Assembly: GCA_024689285.1 (NCBI GenBank)
Contig: JAILDR010000118.1
Location: 1-5,382, forward strand
DNA length: 5,382 nt
DNA from: Bacteroidales bacterium
GTDB lineage: Bacteria; Bacteroidota; Bacteroidia; Bacteroidales; F082
Reading direction: 5' to 3'
The notes beneath the pieces were generated by a model. That model was given only the letters and a program-made list of their open reading frames with translations, searched no databases and was not told where the DNA came from. Shown piece by piece: positions 1 through 5,292 of the stretch (the first letter of the stretch is position 1; each line of letters begins with the position of its first letter). Made by a program: the position numbers and the translations under genes.

Positions 1-123
1 GCCGTACCACACTTCGCACTCGCCCGCCGAGCAGTAGGCATGGGTGATATAGCTTTCCATACCCGCCTCCGCGATGCGATTGAGACTATCGTCGATGATG
101 ATATTTCGCTCGTTGAGTTCCAC
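1..123 (-). CDS. Unrecognised protein, N-terminal fragment, GTG start
   Basis: This is the first 41 codons of a minus-strand gene that runs off the left edge. The product begins (M)ELNERNIIIDDSLNRI and contains an AYCSAGECEVWYG stretch near the edge with two cysteines. I do not recognise the family from so little. An in-frame TAA at 133-135 lies just upstream, so the only starts available are the GTG at 121-123 or an ATG at 58-60 (residue 22). A good Bacteroidetes -7 box, TAACTTTG, ends only 4 nt before the GTG. Starting at the GTG therefore implies a leaderless or nearly leaderless mRNA. Starting at the ATG would give a leader of roughly 60 nt. The continuous acidic/hydrophilic frame and the matching promoter make a real gene likely. 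Product unknown. Confidence 0.6.
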   Translation of the reverse strand, partial: MELNERNIIIDDSLNRIAEAGMESYITHAYCSAGECEVWYG

Positions 124-127
124 GATG

Positions 128-135
128 CAAAGTTA
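128..135 (-). promoter_or_regulatory. Bacteroidetes -7 box (TAACTTTG) for the left-edge gene
   Basis: Read on the minus strand, the octamer matches the TAnnTTTG consensus of the Bacteroidetes primary sigma factor. A TTTG at 152-155 could be the -33 element, but at 16 nt its spacing is shorter than usual. The box directly follows the T-tract of the hydrolase terminator, so the terminator hairpin occupies the upstream half of this promoter. Confidence 0.55.
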
Positions 136-136
136 T

Positions 137-178
137 AAAAAATCCGCAATCCAAACCTTTCGCCTGGATTACGGATTT
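137..178 (-). terminator. Intrinsic terminator of the hydrolase gene
   Basis: The arms AATCCGCAATCCA (141-153) and TGGATTACGGATT (165-177) form a 13-bp stem with an 11-nt loop. The single imperfect pair is a G-U wobble when read on the minus strand and an A-C mismatch on the plus strand. The minus-strand RNA then runs into six T (137-142). Both facts point to termination of the minus-strand gene ending at 215. The hairpin is nearly the same sequence as the one at 2515-2550. Confidence 0.8.
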
Positions 179-214
179 CATCGTTTCATTTCATCTCTTA
201 TTTGATCATTCTAA

Positions 215-1330
215 TTATTTCAGGTTTTCGGTGAAAAACTCCGCCAATGTATCCCACGGAATGTAATTGCCCACGCCACCGTCGTAAAGGTCGCAGTGGG
301 AGGCACCGGGGATGATGAGCAACTCTTTGTTTTCGGGGTTGGGATTAGGCGTGCCGATGAAGTGATAGCCTTCTGCCTGGCCTTCAACCATGTATTTGTA
401 AGCGGCCTCGCCGAAATAACGGGAGTGGGCTTCCGAGCCATGCATCACGAGGACGGCAGAGCGGATCTCGTTGATATAATAGAGGAAACGGCTGTTGGCG
501 TAGGCCTGTGTTCCGATGACGCGCCAGCCGTCGTTCGAGTTGCCAGAGCGAGCATGATAGCCGCGTGGGGTCTTGTAATAAGCATGGTAATCTTTCACAA
601 ACTGCGGGACCTCATCGGGCAGCGGGTCGATGACACCGCCAGCCATGGCCATTGGGTCGGAGAGGCGTTGCTTGCCCATGGCCTCGCGGACAGTGTGGCG
701 CGACTCTTCTTTGTCTTCGCTGTCGAAATAGCCATTGCCGCTGACACGGGTCATGTCGTACATTGTCGAGGCAATGGTGGCTTTGATGCGGGTGTCGGCG
801 GCGGCAGCGTTGAGCGCGATGCCACCCCAGCCACAGATACCGATGATGCCGATGCGTTCGGCATCTACGTTGTCTTGCTTCGACAGGAAATCAACAGCGG
901 CCATGAAGTCTTCCGTGTTGATGTCGGGCGAGGCTGTGCGGCGAGGCTCTCCCCCACTCTCTCCAGTATACGATGGGTCGAAAGCCAGTGCCACGAATCC
1001 GCGCTCTGCCATCCGCATGGCATAGAGGCCGCTTGATTGCTCCTTGACGGCACCAAAGGGTCCACTCACGGCAATAGCCGCCAATTTGCCTTCAGCGTCC
1101 TTTGGTGTATAGAGGTCTGCTGCCAAAGTCAGACCGTATTGGGTTTCGAATGTCACCTTGCGGTGGTTCACTTTGTTGCTCAGCGGGAACACCTTGTCCC
1201 ACTCTTGCGTGAGGTTCAGTTCTTGTTTCATTTCTTCTTTTTTAGTTTCTGTTGTTTCTGTTGTTTGCGGTTGACTGTTGCAGGCGGTCATAAGTGCTAC
1301 CACTGCTGCAAAGATGAGAATCTTTTTCAT
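215..1330 (-). CDS. Lipoprotein alpha/beta hydrolase (YcjY/dienelactone hydrolase-like)
   Basis: A 371-aa secreted hydrolase, probably lipid-anchored. Residues 1-16 are a signal peptide ending in the lipobox LMTAC, with Cys17 as the lipidated residue. A polar, Thr/Glu/Lys-rich linker (about 18-38) follows. The alpha/beta hydrolase fold covers about 55-370. Visible landmarks are FDPSYTGESGG (118-127, a typical loop before the nucleophile), the nucleophile elbow GICGWGG with Cys166 where many hydrolases have Ser, VLVMHGSEAHSRYF with a likely acid at Glu300, and GASHCDLYD with the catalytic His345. Length and motif order fit the YcjY/COG1073 group, in which GxCxGG elbows occur, as in dienelactone hydrolase. 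The substrate cannot be predicted; an ester or thioester is the general expectation. The ATG at 1330 has an A/T-rich leader and no Shine-Dalgarno. The gene is divergent from an AraC regulator, its likely controller, and ends at a hairpin terminator. Confidence 0.88.
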   Translation of the reverse strand: MKKILIFAAVVALMTACNSQPQTTETTETKKEEMKQELNLTQEWDKVFPLSNKVNHRKVTFETQYGLTLAADLYTPKDAEGKLAAIAVSGPFGAVKEQSSGLYAMRMAERGFVALAFDPSYTGESGGEPRRTASPDINTEDFMAAVDFLSKQDNVDAERIGIIGICGWGGIALNAAAADTRIKATIASTMYDMTRVSGNGYFDSEDKEESRHTVREAMGKQRLSDPMAMAGGVIDPLPDEVPQFVKDYHAYYKTPRGYHARSGNSNDGWRVIGTQAYANSRFLYYINEIRSAVLVMHGSEAHSRYFGEAAYKYMVEGQAEGYHFIGTPNPNPENKELLIIPGASHCDLYDGGVGNYIPWDTLAEFFTENLK

Positions 1331-1355
1331 AATAAGTAACTTTTCAATATTTATA

Positions 1356-1427
1356 TTGGCTGTAAGCAGTCAGCCGTCAGCTATCAGCTTGGTAGCTGAC
1401 GGCTGAGAGCTGATAGCTGACAGCCAA
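1356..1427. repeat. Palindromic 7-bp-unit element (REP/MITE-like) in the hydrolase leader
   Basis: A 72-bp element with perfect 8-bp ends, TTGGCTGT (1356-1363) and ACAGCCAA (1420-1427). The inside is made of variants of a heptamer (GTCAGCC, GTCAGCT, ATCAGCT) followed by their reverse complements. Two perfect 14-bp inverted repeats share an arm: 1370-1383 with 1393-1406, and 1376-1389 with 1408-1421. Only one of these hairpins can form at a time. It lies between the probable hydrolase transcription start and its start codon, so it is transcribed as a structured 5' leader. It resembles repetitive intergenic palindromes found in many copies in bacterial genomes. Copy number cannot be judged here. 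Confidence 0.75.
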
Positions 1428-1440
1428 GAATCTTTTTCAT
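1384..1440 (-). other. Possible 18-codon upstream reading frame in the hydrolase leader
   Basis: A minus-strand ATG at 1440 opens MKKILGCQLSALSRQLPS and stops at a TGA inside the palindromic element. It starts about 20 nt after the probable transcription start and shares its first 14 bases with the hydrolase gene. It may be the remnant of the original hydrolase start, cut off by the inserted element, or a leader frame that ribosomes enter first. There is no evidence that the peptide matters in itself. Confidence 0.35.
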
Positions 1441-1466
1441 TTCGGTCAAATACTTATTTTCGTTTG

Positions 1467-1474
1467 CAAAAGTA
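1467..1474 (-). promoter_or_regulatory. Bacteroidetes -7 box (TACTTTTG) for the hydrolase gene
   Basis: The minus-strand octamer matches TAnnTTTG. The -33 region is only a T-run (about 1487-1492) with no clear TTTG, as expected for a promoter that needs an activator. Transcription from here would begin near 1460 and give a leader of about 130 nt that includes the palindromic element. Confidence 0.55.
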
Positions 1475-1502
1475 CACTAGTTACTTAAAAAAGGTATTAC
1501 AC

Positions 1503-1527
1503 AAATTGGCTAAATATTTACCAATTT
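1503..1527. promoter_or_regulatory. Near-palindrome between divergent promoters, candidate AraC operator
   Basis: AAATTGG (1503-1509) and CCAATTT (1521-1527) are exact inverted repeats around the perfect palindrome TAAATATTTA (1511-1520). One extra C (1510) breaks full symmetry. The site lies directly upstream of the -35/-33 region of the hydrolase promoter and about 65 bp from the regulator's -7 box, a suitable place for a divergent-promoter regulator. AraC proteins often bind direct rather than inverted repeats, so assignment to the neighbouring regulator is an inference. Confidence 0.4.
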
Positions 1528-1591
1528 CGCAGAAAATATATAATTATCATGTAAAAAAGTACCATTTTTATCTCATTATTCATATTCTTTG

Positions 1592-1599
1592 TACCTTTG
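1592..1599 (+). promoter_or_regulatory. Bacteroidetes -7 box (TACCTTTG) for the AraC-type gene
   Basis: The octamer matches TAnnTTTG exactly. A T-run at 1564-1569 is the only -33 candidate. Only 7 nt separate the box from the ATG at 1607, so the mRNA should have a leader of a few bases or none. Confidence 0.6.
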
Positions 1600-1606
1600 C
1601 CTCGCA

Positions 1607-2500
1607 ATGAAGAAGATTCTGAAAATAGATACCCCCAACGATTATGCCCGATTTGTGGATGCTCCCGAGTTGCACCCATTGGTCAGTATTATCCACTATG
1701 ACGAACTGGCTCCTTTCCGCCACAGCCTGAACAACTATGGTGTCTATGGACTCTTTATCCAACGCCAGTTTCCAAAAGATCTCTCGTATGGCATGAAAAC
1801 CGTGCAGGCGAGCGATGCCTCGATTATTGCCGTAGAGCCAGGACAGATTGGCGGCTTGGAAGACAACGGGGAGCGCATTTCGCTGAGCGGATGGGTGCTA
1901 TTGTGGTCGCCTGAGCTGCTGCACGGCTCTGAACTGGAACACCAAATAGAACGCTACCAGTATTTCTCTTATTTCTTCACCGGCTCGCTGCGGATGGAGC
2001 CTGATGAATGGCTCAGCATCACGCAACTGCTTTCTCAGATGCGGCAAGAGCTGATAACTCACGACGATTCGCCCTCGCTCAGAAGCATCCTGTTGGGCTA
2101 TCTGCACCTGATACTGGAATACTGCAACCGAATCTACCTGCGACAACTCTCCGAGGAAGACAATGGCGGTAGCGACCTCTTGAAACGTTTTCACGACCTG
2201 CTTCAAGAGTATTTCCGCAAGAATCGGCAACTGTCGCAAGGCCTGCCCACCGTTGCCTATTGCGCCTCAGAGCTGGCTTATTCGCCTCGTTATTTCGGTG
2301 ACATCGTCCACAAGGCCACAGGTGGAACGGCCATCGGCTACATCCACAACTACGTCATCAACCAAGCCAAGAGCCTGCTCATGAACGGTCACAACATCAG
2401 CGAGACCTCGCGTCTCCTCGGCTTCGATTTTCCCCATCATTTCACCCGCCTCTTCAAGAAGATGACCGGCCTCACGCCTAGCGAGTATTTGGGGAAATAA
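1607..2500 (+). CDS. AraC-family transcriptional regulator
   Basis: A 297-aa cytoplasmic DNA-binding regulator. The N-terminal part (about 15-130) has the cupin-like sensor pattern common in Bacteroidetes AraC proteins: LHPLVSIIHYDEL, then IAVEPGQI and GWVLLWSPELLHGSEL leading into a YQYFSYFF strand. The C-terminal AraC domain is about 194-297. Its first helix-turn-helix lies in TVAYCASELAYSPRYFGDIV (215-234). The second lies around ISETSRLLGFDFPHHFTRLF (264-283), followed by the family-typical KKMTGLTPSEYL. The ATG at 1607 was chosen over an in-frame TTG at 1589, because the TTG lies upstream of the -7 box and would not be transcribed. It is divergent from the lipoprotein hydrolase, which it probably regulates, and may also regulate itself. 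The inducing ligand is unknown. It ends at a hairpin terminator. Confidence 0.9.
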   Translation: MKKILKIDTPNDYARFVDAPELHPLVSIIHYDELAPFRHSLNNYGVYGLFIQRQFPKDLSYGMKTVQASDASIIAVEPGQIGGLEDNGERISLSGWVLLWSPELLHGSELEHQIERYQYFSYFFTGSLRMEPDEWLSITQLLSQMRQELITHDDSPSLRSILLGYLHLILEYCNRIYLRQLSEEDNGGSDLLKRFHDLLQEYFRKNRQLSQGLPTVAYCASELAYSPRYFGDIVHKATGGTAIGYIHNYVINQAKSLLMNGHNISETSRLLGFDFPHHFTRLFKKMTGLTPSEYLGK

Positions 2501-2511
2501 GACTTGAATTG

Positions 2512-2555
2512 AAAAATCCGCAATCTAAGCCCTTGCCTGGATTGCGGATTGTTTT
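2512..2555. terminator. Bidirectional intrinsic terminator between convergent genes
   Basis: A perfect 11-bp stem, AATCCGCAATC (2515-2525) with GATTGCGGATT (2540-2550), and a 14-nt loop. On the plus strand GTTTT follows, 14 nt after the AraC-type stop codon. On the minus strand five T follow, beyond the end of the gene stopping at 2581. The hairpin therefore suits both genes. It matches the one at 141-177 with four mismatches and one gap. Confidence 0.8.
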
Positions 2556-2580
2556 ACACAAAATGCTGGTGGATTATCTG

Positions 2581-3507
2581 CTATTTCATTTTTTTACAGT
2601 ATTCACAATGAAATTCAACTTGTTGGTGGCAATCAGGACAGACAGACATCCGTCCAATGTATGAATAACCACCATGCAAATCAGGGTTTGAGTGGAAGCG
2701 AATCCATTTCAATTCATGACTTAATTTTCCACAATTCATGCAAAACATGAAACCCCTATTGAATTTGGTATCAACATCATTTAGGCAAGGCTCAATTTCT
2801 TCCCAACTGAAAGGCGTACTACCAGCATCAAAACAATATTCGCTCCAAACTATAGGTTGTCTGGCTATGCGGTCAATCTTGTTCTCCTCATTTGTGCGGA
2901 TAAAATACAGCGAGCGTACTATGGTACGCTTATTGCCTGGAATATATGTTTCCGTTACCATCCCAAAACGCTCTGTAGACACTAAAGATGGTTGCAATTC
3001 CTTTCTGGAAACACCTTCTTCCAACCACTCCATAACATCCTTTTTGCCAGGCGTTGGATAACGCATAAGGTCGGAAAGTATCACATTTTCATCAAGTCTG
3101 GGTTCGATATAATTAATGTCATGATGAAGAAAAGCACGGTACAATGCCATTTGAGCATTGGAAAGCATGATGTTTTTGGGCTTTGTGATTACTTCACGAA
3201 GTCGCAACCATTGTGGATGCTTCCATTTTTCAAGTGCTTTCTCGCACCATTCCAATGCTTTTTTCTCGTCCTTGTCAATGCCTTTTCCATAATAAAGAAT
3301 GTGCGCCAAATCACCCTGAGCAAAAGCATTTCCCTGCATCGCTGCCTGTTTCAATAGAGTGATGCCCATTCTGTAATGCTTATAGTCGCATCTAGGGTCT
3401 TTCAGCAAGAAGTATTTCGCATATTCCCAACGTTTAGATGAAAAGCCTGTCAATGCCCCTGCCCATGTATTTGCTTTCAAGTGGTTGTATTCTTCTTCTG
3501 TAAGCAT
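2581..3507 (-). CDS. Sel1-repeat / NTF2-like / zinc-ribbon protein, function unknown
   Basis: A 308-aa protein, probably cytoplasmic, with no signal peptide or membrane span. Three parts can be seen. Around 43-93 is a Sel1-type repeat: LLKQAAMQGNAFAQGDLAHI, then YYGKGIDKDEKKALEWCEKA; such helical repeats bind proteins. Around 116-218 the pattern (ALYRAFLHHDINYIEPRLDE, then GKKDVMEWLEEG and a basic strand pair) resembles the NTF2/SnoaL fold; this is a weaker call. The C-terminus carries three CxxC pairs (256/259, 290/293, 301/304), a probable zinc ribbon. The ATG at 3507 was chosen: it lies 11 nt after the upstream stop and has an A-rich leader. An in-frame TTG at 3537 would add 10 residues and overlap the upstream gene by 19 bp. 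The tight spacing implies co-transcription with the 474-aa gene. No enzymatic motif is visible. Confidence 0.75.
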   Translation of the reverse strand: MLTEEEYNHLKANTWAGALTGFSSKRWEYAKYFLLKDPRCDYKHYRMGITLLKQAAMQGNAFAQGDLAHILYYGKGIDKDEKKALEWCEKALEKWKHPQWLRLREVITKPKNIMLSNAQMALYRAFLHHDINYIEPRLDENVILSDLMRYPTPGKKDVMEWLEEGVSRKELQPSLVSTERFGMVTETYIPGNKRTIVRSLYFIRTNEENKIDRIARQPIVWSEYCFDAGSTPFSWEEIEPCLNDVDTKFNRGFMFCMNCGKLSHELKWIRFHSNPDLHGGYSYIGRMSVCPDCHQQVEFHCEYCKKMK

Positions 3508-3518
3508 GGTTTTTGTTG

Positions 3519-4943
3519 CTAGTATCTTATTCCACAATCGTATTTTACCAATATATCATTGGTTTCCATGTGCTTAATGTGTGACATTCGAATAAGACTT
3601 TTATCGTGACCTCCAAACAAGTGGTAGTAACATGTCCATTTAACAAGGCCTCTCCACTTGTTGAAATAAGTGCATTGAACACTTGCAAGCTCTTCGGCTT
3701 CGTTTATTTGAATTATTGGATTGATTTTATTGTCATTTCGCTGCACATATTGTTGAATTGATGCTGGTAGGTCTTTAGTATCGTTAGATGTGAATATTAA
3801 TTTTCGGTCTTTATACACCCCATGGTCAAATTTTGGAAGAAAGTATTCAATGTTGTCCAATAAAAACATCTGCCATACAGCTTCCTCTTTAATTGGAAGG
3901 CTTATGTACTGGTCTATTCTAAGGTTGCTACCTCCATAAATATCTTTTAAAACACGACGGTCAACAATTCCACGCAACAGATATTCAGTAGAATATGATT
4001 CCGAAATAGTAAAATCTCCTTCTTTATAGGGTTCAGAAGACATACCTAACCGTTGAAATAACGTTTTCTTTTTCGGTATAATAATTGGATTGTACACTTT
4101 GTCGGCATTAGTATTGTGTACATAAGGAGAGGCAACAAAAGAACGGTCTACAATATCATCTTGTCGACGGTAAAAACCTAAAGTTTTTCCATGTTGTATT
4201 TGCAACAAGTCTAAGACATCAAAAACAAATGAAGCATCGATCATGTCGAAATCATCAGTGTTCTCAATGGCATAGTTCTCTTCGATTGTTTTTAACAAAG
4301 TTTGGTAAGTTGTGGCAAATTGATCTTTTGGAGAAAGCTTTTGTTGCTCAATTGAGCCTTCAAAGTGTTTATTTGCTATTATAATGCAAGGGATGGGCTC
4401 TTCTCCTTCTTTTGCGACCATAGCAAAGTTGAAATCATCTATTGAGCAATTCGGATCTTTTAGTCTTTCCGCTGCTGCGGGCGAAACATACCCTCGAATC
4501 TTACCACACTCAAAAAAGAGTTTATCGCTTTTTGAACTTTTAAAGGTCTTTACTTCAGCGTTTTGTTCTAATACAAATTGCTTAAGAGTTTTCTTGTTTG
4601 AGAAAACAAGTCTTTTATTACTATTTTCCTTATGGGTTTCCTTGAAACGGTTAATAACGCATTTTTGCCCAATGTCTTCATTGAAAGAAACCTCTTCTTG
4701 CCAATCATTTTTATTTGGAGTCCAAATTTTCCCACTACGGGCAATATCCTCAATTTCATCAACAAAGGGATTATTGTATGGAATTAAAAAAAGTTCTGTC
4801 TCTTCGTAAATATATGATGTAAAGAATCTTGCTCCATTAAAAGGGTTTTCTTCCACGGGATTAGCTTTTATCATCCAAATTTTTCCATGCTTGCTGTCGC
4901 TAGCATCTCGGATTTCCATGATTTTATATTTCTTCGCTTTCAT
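3519..4943 (-). CDS. Hypothetical protein, 474 aa, no recognised domain
   Basis: I do not recognise this protein. It has no signal peptide, membrane span, nucleotide-binding loop, nuclease motif or HTH that I can see. The N-terminal ~100 residues are rich in beta-type and aromatic patterns (GKIWMIKANP, FFTSYIYEETELFLIPYNNP). Residues 100-140 are Lys-rich and polar. The middle, about 205-260, is helical and acidic (ENTDDFDMIDASFVFDVLDL). The last part holds a Trp/Tyr/Cys-rich segment, TYFNKWRGLVKWTCYYHLFG (425-444), that looks like a conserved core. The ATG at 4943 follows an A-rich leader. It lies 55 bp downstream of the small membrane-protein gene and 11 nt upstream of the Sel1/zinc-ribbon gene, all on the minus strand, so an operon is likely. 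It is markedly A/T-rich compared with the hydrolase gene, consistent with accessory DNA. Confidence 0.75.
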   Translation of the reverse strand: MKAKKYKIMEIRDASDSKHGKIWMIKANPVEENPFNGARFFTSYIYEETELFLIPYNNPFVDEIEDIARSGKIWTPNKNDWQEEVSFNEDIGQKCVINRFKETHKENSNKRLVFSNKKTLKQFVLEQNAEVKTFKSSKSDKLFFECGKIRGYVSPAAAERLKDPNCSIDDFNFAMVAKEGEEPIPCIIIANKHFEGSIEQQKLSPKDQFATTYQTLLKTIEENYAIENTDDFDMIDASFVFDVLDLLQIQHGKTLGFYRRQDDIVDRSFVASPYVHNTNADKVYNPIIIPKKKTLFQRLGMSSEPYKEGDFTISESYSTEYLLRGIVDRRVLKDIYGGSNLRIDQYISLPIKEEAVWQMFLLDNIEYFLPKFDHGVYKDRKLIFTSNDTKDLPASIQQYVQRNDNKINPIIQINEAEELASVQCTYFNKWRGLVKWTCYYHLFGGHDKSLIRMSHIKHMETNDILVKYDCGIRY

Positions 4944-4998
4944 TTTTTTATTTTGATCATCTTTTCTTTCAAGTATTTATTTTCATGATTTTATTGAA

Positions 4999-5160
4999 TC
5001 AAGAATGCCGTATCCATTCAGAAGGGTCATCATCCCAACCCGAATGGCTTGATTTGTTTTTGTTTCCAGCGCACAGATTTAGCAAAAATGATATCACAAG
5101 AATGATGATAAACAAATAAACCATTCCTTCTTTTGAACCATCGTCATCGTCTTTTTTCAT
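4999..5160 (-). CDS. Small single-span membrane protein, 53 aa
   Basis: A 53-aa reading frame, begun by ATG at 5160 and ended by TGA at 4999. It has three clear parts: a charged head (MKKDDDDGSKEG), one hydrophobic span (residues 13-30, MVYLFIIILVISFLLNLC), and a polar tail rich in Gly, Lys, Ser, Trp and Asp (GWDDDPSEWIRHS at the end). The ordered arrangement of soluble head, 18-residue span and tail is unlikely in random sequence and supports a real gene. It is the first gene of the minus-strand cluster. No Bacteroidetes -7 box is visible in 5161-5241. The family is unknown. It could be a membrane anchor or partner for the soluble proteins encoded downstream, but that is inference from order alone. 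Confidence 0.6.
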   Translation of the reverse strand: MKKDDDDGSKEGMVYLFIIILVISFLLNLCAGNKNKSSHSGWDDDPSEWIRHS

Positions 5161-5241
5161 GTCAATTCTGTTTTCTTTATTTTGTACTATACAATGCAGT
5201 TTTCAGTTTGTTGTTTTATAGCAACTTGTTATCATTCTAAC

Positions 5242-5272
5242 AAAAAAGCGCGGAACATTTTCTTATCCACGC
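5242..5272 (-). terminator. Intrinsic terminator for a minus-strand gene from the right
   Basis: Read on the minus strand, GCGTGGA (5272-5266) pairs with TCCGCGC (5254-5248) in a 7-bp stem with one G-U pair and an 11-nt loop. Six T follow (5247-5242). This should end transcripts arriving from beyond the right edge and separate them from the small membrane-protein gene at 5160. Confidence 0.6.
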
Positions 5273-5292
5273 TCTGAGGCTCTGCAATGCCC

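Larger units (their letters stand above)
1317..1440. repeat. 14-bp direct repeat of the hydrolase start region (1317-1330 and 1427-1440)
   Basis: AGAATCTTTTTCAT occurs twice, exactly, 110 bp apart. On the minus strand each copy reads ATGAAAAAGATTCT, i.e. a start codon plus MKKI/L codons. The copy at 1317-1330 is the start of the hydrolase gene. The copy at 1427-1440 opens an 18-codon frame. Sequence beyond the 14 bp does not match, so this is either a short target duplication flanking an insertion or a small local duplication. Confidence 0.8.

Noticed and set aside
296..1036. Long plus-strand open frame (246 codons) inside the hydrolase gene
   Set aside because: It lies antisense to a gene with clear signal peptide and catalytic motifs. 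Its translation is low-complexity Ala/Gly/Val/Asp without domains, and no promoter precedes it; G/C-rich coding DNA readily gives such shadows.
1360..1425. CRISPR array suggested by the repeated 7-bp units
   Set aside because: The units are contiguous, far too short, in both orientations, and have no spacers; this is a palindromic repeat.
1370..1425. Rho-independent terminator or attenuator
   Set aside because: The stems are strong, but neither strand has a T-tract directly after them: the minus strand continues into AATATAAATATT after a G/C-rich interval, and the plus strand into AAGAATC. An attenuator is not supported.
1589..1606. TTG start extending the AraC-type protein by six residues
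   Set aside because: The TTG lies upstream of the TACCTTTG promoter box, so the added codons would be outside the transcript.
1898..2239. Minus-strand open frame (113 codons) inside the AraC-type gene
   Set aside because: It overlaps the regulator on the opposite strand, has no promoter box or leader, and shows no recognisable motif.
3508..3537. TTG start extending the Sel1/zinc-ribbon protein by ten residues
   Set aside because: It would use a rare start codon inside the upstream gene. The ATG at 3507 follows that gene's stop at a normal distance and has an A-rich leader typical of the group.
5226..5243. Hairpin TTGTTA/TAACAA next to the right-hand terminator
   Set aside because: A 6-bp A/T-rich stem is too weak to call. 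It overlaps the T-tract of the better terminator at 5242-5272.
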